DNA of 64,000 nt from Mortierella sp. BCC40632 (lineage: Eukaryota > Mortierellomycota > Mortierellomycetes > Mortierellales > Mortierellaceae): NCBI GenBank assembly GCA_011634665.1, contig WAEK01000014.1, positions 1,036,501-1,100,500 of the forward strand. Direction: 5' to 3'. Under the pieces are notes generated by a model. That model was not told where the DNA came from and searched no databases. It saw only the letters and a program-made list of their open reading frames with translations. The position numbers and the translations under genes were made by a program. Positions 35,008 to 46,816 of the stretch are shown in pieces. Numbering within the stretch: the first letter of the stretch is position 1; each line of letters begins with the position of its first letter.

Positions 35008-37138
35008 TGTCGGTACACAAGGTACGCCTCCTGGACAGCTCCTCTTCCTCCTCCTATTTTGTCTAGAGAGGACGAGCCACATGTTCGTTGAGAGCCGGAA
35101 CACGATGTAACCTGCTCACACAACTCCTTTGACCCTTTTGTAACATCTATAATATCTAGCTCGTGCATTTCCGCCAACACTGAGCAGAAGGGCCTCGTCC
35201 CCAAGTATTGCCATCCCCAACCCATCTAGGCGGCCTGGAACACCACTCTCCGTCCCAACATCACCCATTCTCTCTCCATCCAGTATCTCTTCCAGTATCT
35301 CTTCTGTGGACCGCTCTCGCGCATATACCCTTCCTCAGTATTCGTCTCTGAGCCAAAACACTTACAAAACCATCATCCCCGAGGGAAGCATTGACCCCAC
35401 TAACCTTGTCGAGGCAGAGAGGATCAGCGGTGACGATGCGGACCAACTCGATCAAAGGGCATATGGACCTTCGGATCATATCCCTACGATCCCTGTCACA
35501 CCCTTACGGACCACTCATCGGACCTTGGTGGAGAGAGAAAAGAATTGGTCCTCCAAACTCGCAGAAACGAAGCACCGGCTACAGGAAAAGATGACTCTCA
35601 CCCAGGGCGGAGTGTCTCCATCGACGACTGAGGATCAACAGGAAGAAGATGTGGATGTTCAGACGTTGCAGGAGAACATCAACAAGTACACATCTATGAT
35701 TGCAAATACGATGGCTATGATCACCAAGGTGCGCGAGTTACTCTACCGATCCGTGAGCATCACCTCGATCCTTGAATTTCCGGCGTACCTGGTTGCGTAT
35801 CAGCTGACCTTGATCGAGTCTGCCATCTTTCTCGAGATCACGCCCACAGCACTACTGACACACTCCCCCAAGAACCCTCACCGGAGTATCACTGCCTCGA
35901 CCGACTTTTTCAACTACTTGACGCGGATGATTGAGCACTCAGTGCTCTATCCGCTTGAGGCTTCAGGACGTGCACAGTGTATGCATTATTGGGTGAAGGT
36001 AGCTGTAAAGTTGCATGAGCTTGAAAACTTTCAGACGCTCAAAGCAGTGCTTTCGGCCCTTGGTACGCCACCCATCAAGCGGTTAAAGAGGACCTGGAGT
36101 TTTGTACCGCGGAAGAGCATGCACAAACTGGAGACACTTTCGGAGCTGATGAGCGAAGGCAGGAACTATGGAAAGTATCGCGAGATGATGAACAGTCTGT
36201 GCGCAGGAACCCAACTTTTGTCTCCAGCAATTGCTTCGCCCATCCACTCTGGCTCGACCTCTGCACCAGCGTCCTCCAAAAACCATGATGTCCTGAGCTT
36301 GAACGGCATCAGCAATAGTCTATCCAGTCTTGGCTTCAGGACCAAAGAAGCAGCACGGCGGCCGATTGTGCCATTCCTGGGAACATTTATCATGGACATT
36401 ACCTATTTATTGGCCGCAGTCAAGAAGAGTGGTTCCGTCACCCAACCGTCCTCAGCTCAGATACCCGCGACGTCGAGTCTGCGAGAAAAGCCGCCACTTT
36501 CTGCAGGTGCTTCTACGACATCGGTCCAGACGCAGTTTACACCTGAGGATGATCCAAGGATAAAGGACCTCTTGGCGACCCTGGATGCTTATCTATCCGG
36601 TCCAAAGTACTCGCTGCAGCCTCCACGACCCTATATCAAGGCAGCCACCAAAAACCACCATCATTTCCGAGCACCATCCCTTTCCTCAGCACTTCATCGG
36701 ACTACCAAGTACCGAACTTCGTCGGTTGATCGTCAGATTGGAGGCAACATTACGCACCAATCGCCCTATGAGGATGAAGATGATGATGTTTGTGGCAATG
36801 GACTCCTTTCGACACAACAGTTGATCTTTCATTACCTGCTGACTCGACCCTGGGTGCCCGAAAAGATGGTGGATGAGATGAGTACGATTCGAGAACCACC
36901 CAAGAACAAAAATTCGTCTTCTTCATCGTCTTCGTCATCTATGCCAAGGTCAAGTACAGGAGCGACTTCGACACACAGTTGGCCTGGACATGTTGGAGCA
37001 GGATATAATGGAGGGTCTTCGATCTACAGTCAAATCTCAACGACGAGTACGATACAACGGGGCAGTACGGGTAGCAACAGTGGCGATGGCGCGAACGGCA
37101 GTGGAGGTAGTTCACGGCCGACAAGTGTGGATGAATGA
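33597..37138 (+). CDS. Ras-family guanine nucleotide exchange factor (RasGEF)
   Basis: Activates a Ras/Rap-type GTPase by promoting GDP release. Exons 33597-33659, 33918-33993, 34134-35021 and 35160-37138 give 1001 residues. Residues 1-75 form a helical module (MDEINSMLAKSAEALSSNNF, EAYLYHLDIINAAAAELRKI) that resembles a MIT-like helical bundle but that I cannot name. A Ser/Thr/Pro-rich region with PPKP motifs follows, then a poly-Asp tract near residues 319-338. The catalytic RasGEF domain spans about 553-790 (VAYQLTLIE, RAQCMHYWVKVAVKLHELENF, PIKRLKRTW, FLGTFIMDITYL). LLTRPWVPEKMVDEMS occurs near residue 900. The stop is TGA followed by C, after which the same frame stays open to 37390 (see separate entry). 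It could be Cdc25-, Bud5- or Ste6-like; I do not assign a symbol. Confidence 0.9.
34952..35008. repeat. GAC/GAT repeat coding for poly-Asp
   Basis: Near-perfect GAC/GAT codon run inside the RasGEF coding region, encoding about 20 consecutive aspartates just before the exon 3 donor. Mixed codons suggest it is kept at protein level rather than a young slippage product. Confidence 0.85.
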
Positions 37139-37390
37139 CTCGTGGTCGACATTGTCGCTGCTACGGCGTCAATGTCGTCGTCGTCATCACCACCACCACC
37201 CTTGCCACCACGGAGTGGTCGAAACAATCGTAGTCGGAGTATCAGCAGTCTTCTTTCTGGACCCTTGTCAGGAAGCCATAGTGGTAGTAGCGGTAGTAGT
37301 GGTAGGGCTAGTTTCAGTAGCCCCGGAAGGGACACAGCCTCGTCAGGATTTGCCAGCCTGTCGAACCGACCAAGGACATTGATGCATTGA
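37139..37390 (+). other. In-frame open extension after the RasGEF stop
   Basis: Directly after the TGA at 37136-37138 the same frame continues for 83 sense codons to a TGA at 37388-37390. The translation is Ser/Pro/Gly/Arg-rich (SSSSSPPPPLPPRSGRNNRS, GSHSGSSGSSGRASFSSPGR), matching the composition of the RasGEF C-terminus. This could be a stop-codon readthrough extension, a recent nonsense mutation, a base error, or simply 3' UTR. Confidence 0.4.
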
Positions 37391-37551
37391 TGCATTGATG
37401 GATTGAGAAGAAGAAGAAGAAGAAAGAAGAAGAAGAAGAAGAAGACAGAATATGGTGTTGATTGCCATGCGCCGTGTGATTTGCGGTGCAAACTTGTACA
37501 AAGTATTCATCCAGAAGCAACGTGAAATGAAAAGAAAAAGAAAAACAGAAA

Positions 37552-37582
<31 letters not shown>

Positions 37583-37740
37583 GAAAGATGGAAGGAAGGA
37601 AGGAAGGAAGGAAGGAAAGAGAGAGAGAAAGAGAGAGAAAGGAGAGGAGAGAACAAGATTCTTTCATCTTTGCACACCCATGCACATACTTTCTTTGGCC
37701 CTTTTCCTCCTTCCCCTCCCATCCCTTCCCAGATCTCTTG

Positions 37741-37808
<68 letters not shown>

Positions 37809-38078
37809 ACTTTGATCCATGTCGCATATACACACAATCACGCACCCTTTTTTTTTTTTTTTTTTTTTTTTATGCATGCATTTTCTCTTCACATGAACGC
37901 CAAATAAAGAAAGAAGAAAGAAGAAGAAAACATAATGGCTAATGACGCCTCAGACAATGACATTATTGTCAATTAGGCAATACTATCGTGCCCCCCCTTG
38001 ACTAGTGTTGTCTTTTTGTGCAGTTCAATTCGTTTCCGACTCTTGGGTTACTCGAAAGAGAGTTTTGCCGGGGAAGAA

Positions 38079-38120
<42 letters not shown>

Positions 38121-38644
38121 CAAGAATTAAACGCCTTATCGGGTCAATAGGACCGAGCGTTGTGGGATCACATCATTGTTCTAGTGGTCGGTGGGTGATG
38201 GGCCTAGCTTTCGTCATTTTGTGATGTTGTGTCACCTCTCTTATTTTCACTCTTTCTTTCTCTTTCTTTCTCTCTCTTGGTGAAAGCATGGGTACCTAAA
38301 AATACTATCAGCACATGCCTTCCTTCTCTCTACCGTTTTTTTTTTCTTTGTCCTTCTCCATGACACGATGGGTTCACAAGACGTGTATACTCACACAAAA
38401 TACCAGATCCCTTGAACTTGTGGGTATGGGTCCTCTCTCTTTTTGACAACCTGTCCCGTTTTTGTTTTGGTTGATGCGAAGGAAAAAGAGGAGGAGGAGG
38501 AGGGGGGGGCCTCGGATCCGTCCATAGAACAATTCCTTGTACTATTTGTTTACCTCCATCCCATCGGGAGGCAGAGAGAGAGAGAGAAAACAAACGATAA
38601 GGTTTTACGGAAATCGGCGCTTACACAACACGTTCTTTCCAGAG

Positions 38645-38677
<33 letters not shown>

Positions 38678-38860
38678 GGATAATGTGCGCAATAATTGCA
38701 TGTCTGTTGAAAAGGAAAGGAAGGGGAGGGAGGGGAAAGGCACAGGAGGCGATTTCTTGCTTTTTCTTTCTATTCATAGAGAGTGCTAAAGGCAACTGTT
38801 GGAAGTAGTGGTTTTGAGTTCTTCCCAGAGAGAGAGAGAGAGAGATGGAGGAGCGCGTTT

Positions 38861-38911
38861 GTGATGGTGATGGAGATGGTGATGGTGATGGAGATGGTGA
38901 TGGTGATGATG
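38861..38911. repeat. GATGGT/GATGGA tandem repeat
   Basis: Imperfect tandem units of GTGATG and GAGATG with an 18-bp higher-order period over about 50 bp. Confidence 0.8.
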
Positions 38912-39909
38912 AAGGGGGTGGTGTGCCTGAATGTCTAGGATGACCTAAAAAGTGTCACCCTTTTGGAACCAATGGTTTCACTGCTTCTTTTTGTAGGTCA
39001 AGGCAAATGAGAAGGAAGGAAGGAAGGAAGGAGGAAGAGAAGGGGATTACTTGCTCTTTCATTTCTTAACCACACTCACACTACGCACCAGTAGAAAAAA
39101 AAAAAAAAAAAAAGGGGATAAAAAGAAAAAAGAAAAAGGGCATGGACGCTATGTAGAGGTTGCATGCCGTCATGTCCCAATGGCTTTCTTTACTTCCTCT
39201 GTTTTGTTCAGTGCCTGAATTCCCGCTGGTTGATACTCAATTGAGTAGTTGCACTATTACTATTATTGTTATCGTTTTTTTTTTTTTTCTTTTACTTGCT
39301 CAATTCATGCAAACTTGACAATGGGGAAGGGGGGGAATGAAAGAGAAGCATCTAGCAAAAGAAAAAAAAAAAAAAAAAAGAGAGAGTAGTAGACTAACCT
39401 TAAACCGTTTCGCGCAATTGCGCTTGTGCCCGATTTTACATTGTGCATTAAAGAGAGAGAGCGAGCCCAAACCTTGCCCCTGTCGGAGAGAAGGGGCCCA
39501 TGAGAATCTGGGAAGCACCTTTTTTTTTTTTTTTATCCCGCGCCCATCTCATCCTAGAAGTGCTGATGCCTTGAAGAGCTCTTCTTCTTTTTCTAAAGAG
39601 TGTACCCGTTTTATGCACCCATGTTTAAAAAAAAAAAGGTCTCAAGACACAACCGTCGTTAGTCTATCTCGCTCCCCCAAATTATGGTTTTCGTCAAAAG
39701 AAGCCATGACATCAGTCAGTGGTTTGTGTTCCCTTCATTCATTTCGACCCATGACATCAGGGTTGGCGCGGATTGTGCACCGATTTCAGTTAGGCTGTCA
39801 TCGGTTCCGGGGGTGGGGGGCAGAGGGCGTGGGCGGAAGGGAACAGATTAGAAAGAAAAGGTACATGTCCGCTCCATCAGCGTTAATTCAGTCACCGAGC
39901 GACAGTCTG

Positions 39910-39960
<51 letters not shown>

Positions 39961-40513
39961 AGGAAGAAAGAGAGGAAAGGACGAGAGCAGAGTCCTTGTT
40001 TTCATTGTTGTTGTTGTTCGTTGTTGTCCCGAACATTCCAGAGGTTTGCGCTAACAGGAATCAATTAGAAAATGAATTCATGGGTCCCCCTTCCCCCCTG
40101 GGTCCTCACTCTCTCCTTCTTGCGTGCTCTTTTCACATTCTTGCCACTTCCACTTGGATTTGAATCCCATTATCGCTCGCGCTTTTTTTTTTTTTTTTTT
40201 CTCCCTCCACTCTCAATCCCATCCAGGCTAGGCCGGAAATCTCATATTCTGCAAAAAAAAAAAAAAGATCTCGAGCTAGCTTTCTATTTTCTGTTTTTTC
40301 TTTTTTATTTATTTTATTTTTGGCCTGCAAGTTTTCTTTTGACTAGATACAGTCAGTAGGAGCGCATTTTTTAGATAGTCTTGCTTGTTGTTGCTTTTTT
40401 TCTCCTTCTCGCTCCTTCCCCCTAACTCGTTAGATTGGATGCAGACTCTTCTTCACTTGCGACCATTGGACGAATCACTTTGAGTGGAGTATTCAGGCCT
40501 GCGGGGGTGAGGA

Positions 40514-40560
<47 letters not shown>

Positions 40561-41555
40561 ACAATGGCATATCTGCACCAGTGGACGTGAAAGAGCAAGC
40601 AAAAAAGGGGGGGAGGAAGGAAGGAGAAGGGAGTTCGTTTTTTTTTTTTTTTGCAGGACCGGCGATCCCTCGTTCTGGTGTGCACGAGAGAGAGAGAGAG
40701 TGACAGAGAGAGAGAGAGAGATGTCTGCGTGTGCTTGCGTCGGAACAGGGCGAATGAGAGAAGAGAAGGGGAGAGAAAGAGAGGAGTGAGAAAAATGCAC
40801 GGGGACAGGTGAGCGTTTGTCTAAATGAAAATTTTCCATAATTGATCGACAATTCCGCACTTGAAAGCTGTTTGACCAATTCTCGTTTGTGAGTGCGTGA
40901 GAGAAAGAGTGAGAGAAAAGAGTGAGCAGAGGCGGGCAAAAATGGGCCTGTGTGGCCCCAAACGCCCAAAGGGATCGGAGATCCTTGGATCTGACTCTGT
41001 TAGCCTACTCATTTCCCTCGTCTCGAACTTTCTCTTTGTCTCTCCCCTACCCATCCACTCACCTCACCTCTCTCTCTCTCTCCCTCCTACACCTCCCTCG
41101 TCCGCCCAACCGTCTTGCCAGCCCATCTTCCCATCTAAGCATCTTGTCCTGACTCTTTTGAGGTGGGAGTCGAGACCTGCGGGACGAGAACGCCTCGTAC
41201 CCCACAGAGATAAGCATGCGATAAGACGAGGCCCCACAGGGCGGCTGCTGTGTTTACCTGCACCTGTTCCATCGGCCTGCATCTCTTACTCGAGGCACCG
41301 AGTAGGTTGGAAGGGATGGGAGTTGGTATTAGTGAAAAGAGCAAAGGGAGAAGGTGCAGGAGATGTCTCCACCCCCCCCCTCCCCTCCCTTTCTTCACTC
41401 TTCTCCTTTGAACATTATGTACAGAAGCTACTGCTGCTCCGTTCAGCGTTGACTCGAACACAGACCACGGGTCTGGCAGAAATGTGCATGATGGAGCAGA
41501 TGCAGTGGGAACGGCGAAAGAGTAATGGAACGCAAAAGGAAAAAAAAAAAAGGTG

Positions 41556-41562
41556 TATAAAG
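41556..41562 (+). promoter_or_regulatory. TATA box before the 92-aa candidate
   Basis: TATAAAG, 71-77 bp upstream of the ATG at 41633, in a sequence otherwise lacking AT-rich boxes. Confidence 0.35.
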
Positions 41563-41632
41563 CACTTGGCGCGGGAAAGAAGAGTAGACCCGCCAAGGAC
41601 GCTTGGCGCTCGGTCTCCCTTTCTCGTTGCCA

Positions 41633-41911
41633 ATGAGAAGAGCGGATCCTAGAGGTGCCGATGTAGAAGATGATGATGAGGGATTGTCTTGGTACCGTGA
41701 TATCCCTGTACTGTTGGCTCAGCGGTCGCCCATTGGAGCAGCACTGCCCGCAAGGCCAAGAGGATCGCAGTCCAGCATTTTGGGCCTTTGGACCCTAGCC
41801 AACAAAGCAGTTTATATTCTACTCGGCGCGACCGGTTTGTCCGCTACTCTTCTTTCCGAGCGAGCCAGCTCATTCCTCTGGATGGATGAATATTACGCGC
41901 GCTTGCATTAG
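41633..41911 (+). CDS. Candidate small membrane protein, 92 aa
   Basis: I do not recognise it. The frame from ATG 41633 to TAG 41911 is free of simple repeats, unlike almost everything around it. It starts basic/acidic (MRRADPRGADVEDDDEGL), has WYRDIPVLLAQRSPIG, and a hydrophobic stretch near residues 55-75 (ANKAVYILLGATGLSATLL) that could cross a membrane. A TATAAAG lies just upstream. Further coding-like pieces follow at about 42175 and 42390-42606, so this may be the first exon of a longer gene. Codon use looks natural, but there is no homology support. Confidence 0.4.
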   Translation: MRRADPRGADVEDDDEGLSWYRDIPVLLAQRSPIGAALPARPRGSQSSILGLWTLANKAVYILLGATGLSATLLSERASSFLWMDEYYARLH

Positions 41912-42772
41912 CGAGCGAGCGAGAGAAAGCGCGCGCGAGAGGGGGAAGGGAGTCTGTTTCCGTCTCCTTTCACCTCCTCTCTCGCTTCTTCCTCCTCCTC
42001 TTCTTCCTCCTTCTCTTCCTCCCTGGTCTTCTCTCGCCCGATCTCTCTTTCTCTTGCTCTCTCTTTCAAGGAAGAAGAGGCATAGTAGTAAATACGAGAG
42101 CGCACGAACCAATCGTCCTTTACCCCATCAACGGCCAAAGAAAAAAATCTCTCTATCTCTCAACAAATCTCGCCATGCCGCGTCGGCCTTTCTTGGTTTT
42201 TGTTTCCTATGACAATGAGCACCCCTCGCGCATCGTCTCTGTTTCCTTCAGGCAAAGAGGGAACTGAGCCTAGCTTTCGCGCCCATTTTTTCTTTTTCTC
42301 CAAGTCGCGCATTGCTCAATGGCTAGGGGGGAGGAGTGTAAGAGACAACGCCGGCAATGATAGTGAGAATGATGAAGGATCTGAAATGAAGACACAGTAG
42401 CCTTGTTGTATCCCGAGGACAGGGATTCGAACAATTGGCTTTAGTCGAGAAGGATGAGGAATTGTCTTTTGAGAAGAAGGAAAGCAAATATGTGTATGTT
42501 AAAACAAAGTCTTGGGATCAGGAATATATGCATATCGATCCGTACCCCGGTCTTGTTTTACTCCACATGGGCTCTGGGAACCGTCTCTCTCTCTCTCTCT
42601 CTCTCTAATGATAAGAATGGGCTAGCGCACTTGTATCAGATATGACAGTTTTTCTCCCTATCTCCACCTTCCTCAAGCGAGTGCTTCAACCAGCACAACT
42701 GGTGACAAACAGGCCACGAAGTTGCAGTAGTTGGGTAAGGAGAGTCTTAGGGAAAGAGGAAAAGGAGAAAGA

Positions 42773-42893
42773 GAGAGAGAGAGAAATAGAGAGAGAAATA
42801 GAGAGAGAAATAGAGAGAGAAATAGAGAGAGAAATAGAGAGAGAAATAGAGAGAGAAATAGAGAGAGAAATAGAGAGAGAAATAGAGAGAGAG
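42773..42893. repeat. 12-bp minisatellite AAATAGAGAGAG
   Basis: About ten nearly perfect copies of a 12-bp unit flanked by plain GA repeat. The period is a multiple of three, so every frame stays open and gives REIE or LSIS-type peptide shadows, which are not evidence of a gene. Confidence 0.9.
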
Positions 42894-43414
42894 AGACAGA
42901 GATTAAGAGAGTGTGAGGGAGAGGATGAAGGGCCGAGCATTTGCATGTCATTATAGCACAGGGCATAATTATTGTCAGCGGATGACCTCTCGTTCTCTCT
43001 CGAAACTTACGTCTAGGTCTGCAGGTGATGTCAATGGGTGTGTGGAGGGAGGGGACCCTTAGACCAAGTCGTAAGACAGCTGGCCAGGCTGCAGGGCCTG
43101 TCTGAAAGGACGAGTGTGAATCTGAAGAGCAGGGTAATGTATCGATGTTGGCGGAGACAATGCGTGGGCAGATGCTACTGCGAGTGACGAGGACCCGGAG
43201 CTGGGCGTGTGTGTTGTGTGTATCTGTGCGAGTGTTTGTGTACGACAGGCGGACTGAATCGAATCTGGCACTGAATCGGCGAGATAGAGGGAGTGAACAC
43301 ACATGTGTGAATGGCGTGGGTCTCTCTCCCCTCCTCTGTTCTCTCCTCTTCTTCTCCCCGACAAGGTTGTGCGCCAGCGCGATTCGTTTTTTCACTTGCT
43401 CCCGTGCTGTCTGT

Positions 43415-43436
43415 CCAATCTTGAATCCTATAAAAG
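43415..43436 (+). promoter_or_regulatory. CCAAT and TATA boxes of the bZIP gene
   Basis: CCAAT at 43415-43419 and TATAAAAG at 43429-43436, 368 bp upstream of the bZIP ATG. The interval is a CT-rich leader with a 20-bp tandem repeat. The pairing and orientation fit a core promoter. Confidence 0.5.
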
Positions 43437-43480
43437 GGGAGTACCCTCGCCCATCCCAACCCATCCGCCGACGCTCTTGT

Positions 43481-43541
43481 TATCTTTCTCTCTCTCTTAT
43501 ACTCTTTCTCTCTCTCTTATACTCTTTCTCTCTCTCTTATA

Positions 43542-43560
<19 letters not shown>
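43481..43560. repeat. 20-bp tandem repeat TTATACTCTTTCTCTCTCTC
   Basis: Three consecutive copies of a 20-bp CT-rich unit in the leader of the bZIP gene, followed by plain CT repeats and short TATATA motifs. Confidence 0.85.
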
Positions 43561-43582
<22 letters not shown>

Positions 43583-43803
43583 CTATCTCTATATATCTCT
43601 CTCTCTCTCTCTTATATATGCTCTCTTGCTCTCTCTTGATCTTGCTATCTCCTCTCCCCCCTCCTGATAAGCCCTGCTCGGTAATCTCCACTGACCTGTG
43701 GATGCGCTAGCGCTGGCCTGGCGCCGGGCTCCTCTCCTCTGCCACGCCCCTGCATCTTGATTCATCGTCCTGTCGACCCTCTTCTCCCTTGCCACCTCCC
43801 GCC

Positions 43804-45609
43804 ATGTCGCTCGACACCTTTGTGCAGCCAGGTAACCTCTCTCTTTCTCCTTTTGCAGCTCTCTCTCTGCTCTCTCTCTCGCACTGATCTGCTTACATAC
43901 ACTTGGCCAACAGTGCTCCGCCCAATGACAGTTCCCCTGCCCTCTCTCGTTCTCCCCAACGGCCATTTGCCTCACACACCCCTTCTCCTCTCTTCAAAAA
44001 AGTCCTAAGCCTCAGGTCACTGACCATCCCTCTATAATTGCTTCGCCCTCTGTCAAACATAGATACCAACCCTACGCCAACGCGGTTCCTCTTGGAATGC
44101 GGCGCCTTTGCTCCCGGTCTTCACTTAGACCCCTACAGCCCCTTTGGCGGCTCTATAAAGTTCCTCTCCACAGGCACACCCAAGGCTGAACTCAACCCCT
44201 TTGACTCCTCCTTCCGATCCATGGATGCCTATACCGCTGCCACTTCTTCGACTACCACACCTTCACTTTATACCTCCTCAGCGAACGACTCTCTGCCTCC
44301 TATGATGTCAACAATTTCTACCTCTACCGTCACTGCCACTGCTGGCAACCAATCATGGATGGAACTTTTGCATGACGGCATGATGCCCATGCCCCCAATG
44401 TCGCCTGGTTTCTCCGTATCCTCATCTACCGACTCGCCCTCTTCTCCTTTGGACTCTCCCGTGACTACGGCTGCCTCTTTGCAAAACACCATTCAAAGCA
44501 CCGTTGCAGCAACTATCTCCTCTCCACGTGATTATTTGATCGAGTCTGGACTTGACCGGCGGCGACGCGACAGTGCCCTCGGGATTGAGAGCATGGATTA
44601 TGATGAGCCCAAGAAGGGGGATAATCCGGATATGCGAGACAAGCAGTACTCCTCGAATGATCTATCCGAGGAACACGAGACGGCTGAGAATGATCATGAT
44701 AGTGACGATCTACAGACAGACTTTGAAGACGCGTCCATGGAGTCTGAAGAGGAAGAACCCTTGCCCATGCCAAGTCGACCTCGCAAGAAAAAGTTCAAGG
44801 GTTCTAAAAGTGTCTCCTCCACCAAAACTTCACAGGCCTCAAAGACCAAGATCACCTCTCCTTCTAATTCTCGGAAACGAGGCTCGATCGCGATGACGGA
44901 GGAGGAGTCCGCAGAAGAGAAACGTCAACGTTTCTTGGAGCGAAACCGTCAAGCCGCCTCCCGTTGCCGAGAAAAGAAGCGGTTGCAGACCCTCAAGATC
45001 ATCCAAGACGCAGATGAGGTTGCCGCAAAGAACCAGGTTTTGCACGAGGAATTCAAAGAGCTGCAGGATGAAATCCGACAACTGAAGAATCAAATCCTAG
45101 GCCATCGGGATTGTGGGTGTGATGTGATTCAAAAGTTTGTCCAGAGTAGTAGCTTTTCGTTCCCTGGCACCAGCACTCTGTCCAACGTCAACAAAAATGC
45201 TACTACTGTCGCGACAGCTACAGCGCCGGTGACCACGACAACTGTGAGCACAGCAGCTGCAGCAAGTGCAGCGGCAGCAAGAGCACCCATGATTGACTCG
45301 ACGACGACAACATGCATGACCATGCCGGCTCCTGTATCCTTGTCGATGCCTTTGTCGGCTCCCATGTCTATAACGGGGACCATGCCGATGACAGTACCTA
45401 TCACAACGGCTGACATGTACTGCTCCACAGCAACGACAGCATGTCCGACGATCACAGCATATCCTGCACAGGTCCTTGCTCCTCCTCATTTGTCCATTGC
45501 ACCAACCACGACGACGTACTTTCCTGTCAGTATGCCGGCTCTTGCTGCACAGCAGACGCATCAAACGCAACAACATCAGCAACAGCAATATCAGCAGTAT
45601 CTCTTTTAA
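43804..45609 (+). CDS. ATF/CREB-like bZIP transcription factor
   Basis: Nuclear DNA-binding regulator of the ATF2/Atf1 group; fungal members are usually activated by the Sty1/Hog1 stress MAP kinase. Exons 43804-43831 and 44063-45609 give 524 residues; the first exon (MSLDTFVQP) was chosen because it splices in frame to FLLECGAFAPGLHLDPYSPF. TPKAELNPFDSSF near residue 55 resembles the N-terminal Atf1 activation region. The region up to residue 290 is Ser/Thr/Pro-rich then acidic. The basic region is at about 296-322 (KRQRFLERNRQAASRCREKK), followed by a leucine zipper to about 355 and the family tail HRDCGCDVIQKFV. The C-terminus is Thr/Ala/Met-rich ending in a Gln tract. AATAAA at 46233-46238 may end a long 3' UTR. 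Confidence 0.92.
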
Positions 45610-45799
45610 TGCTTTTTTCTTTCTTTCTTTTTGAAAGTCGGTTCACTCCAAATACCAAAAAGAGAAAAAAAAAGCGGGGACCCGGCTCGATGATGATGAT
45701 ACTGCCTGCATTATTGTTATTATTATTATTATTTTAGGGGAGAACTTCATCGACGATCTTTCTTTTTATGTTATATCTCGGTCATGGATCTTGTTTGTT

Positions 45800-45842
<43 letters not shown>

Positions 45843-46094
45843 CTTTTTTGCTCCGTGAACTGTACAACTCGATGTCCCAACTCAAGCACTCCTTTTTTTT
45901 TTTTCTCTCTCTCTATCCCATTTACTATGCTTCAGCACCCTTTTTTTTTTTTTTTTTTTTTTTTTTGGCCAATGTACCTTTTTTTTCATGCCCCACGCCC
46001 GTGCTGCGCCTTTCGCATTGACACCTTTTTCTTCTTTTCTTCTTTTTCTTCTTTGTATCCTAATGCCTCTCTCTATTCTTGTCCATGTACAAAT

Positions 46095-46151
<57 letters not shown>

Positions 46152-46522
46152 GCTTTTTCTTCATCTCTCTCTTTTTTTTTTACTCGTGTTTCGTCTGACT
46201 CGTGTTCGTCCCCCCCCATTTCTGTAACGACAAATAAATGCAAGAATCTAAAGAAGAAGAAGAAGAAGAAGAAGAAGTGGCTCCAAGTATTGGGTTATTG
46301 AAGGGTTATTGAAGGGTTATTGAAGGGGAGAAAAGAAAAAGAAAAAGAAAGAAAAAAAGAGGCATATATTTTCTTTCCAAAAAGTCACTTCCTGATATTC
46401 AGGCACCGGGACAGTCAAGGGTTGTTCTCACTCTTCACTTGCTCCCCTTTTTTCGGGTTTTGTTCAAAGGCATCACTCTGCATGATGGGTTTGCCGATCA
46501 AGCCAAGGATGAAGAGAGTGAA

Positions 46523-46598
<76 letters not shown>

Positions 46599-46783
46599 GG
46601 GGTGTGCAAATAAGAAGAGCAAGAGAAGAGTAAGCGGTGAGTGGATGAGTAATTCATAGCAAGAATGAGAAGAGAGACGTGAGGAAGGGATGAAAAGGTA
46701 GAGAGAGGCAGAAGGAGCCCAATTCTTGCGTACACATAAACTGAGTGCTGTCATTTGGACAGACCAATCCTGCATATCTACAA

Positions 46784-46816
<33 letters not shown>

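Larger units (their letters stand above)
37391..41632. other. Repeat-rich spacer, no gene recognised
   Basis: Holds AAG/GAAG repeats (37409-37445), a GGAA repeat near 37590, a 62-bp CT tract (37745-37806), several A/T runs, an 18-bp GATGGT-type tandem repeat (38861-38911), GA tracts (38088-38115, 39915-39957, 40522-40557) and a repeated 12-mer at 39704 and 39749. No credible coding exon was seen. Confidence 0.5.
41912..43803. other. Spacer with cryptic coding-like pieces, minisatellite and bZIP promoter
   Basis: Contains an open, repeat-free frame at 42390-42605 (includes KKESKYVYVKTKSWDQEYM), a short ATG frame at 42175, a 12-bp minisatellite at 42773-42893, and the CCAAT/TATA promoter and CT-rich leader of the bZIP gene from 43415 on. 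Confidence 0.5.

Noticed and set aside
37106..37214. A 109-bp intron removing the RasGEF stop
   Set aside because: The donor GTAGTT and acceptor GAG exist, but the joined frame loses the Ser/Pro/Gly-rich reading that makes the extension look coding, so splicing is a poorer explanation than readthrough or UTR.
40897..41652. Plus-strand open frame of 251 codons
   Set aside because: Starts in GA repeat, passes through CT and C-runs, has no domain or natural composition, and overlaps the better 92-aa candidate in another frame.
42415..42445. tRNA T-loop-like GGGATTCGAAC
   Set aside because: The flanking bases do not form a five-pair T stem and no acceptor or anticodon arms are present.
42773..42893. 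CRISPR-like array
   Set aside because: The units are contiguous 12-bp repeats with no spacers, and the window is eukaryotic.
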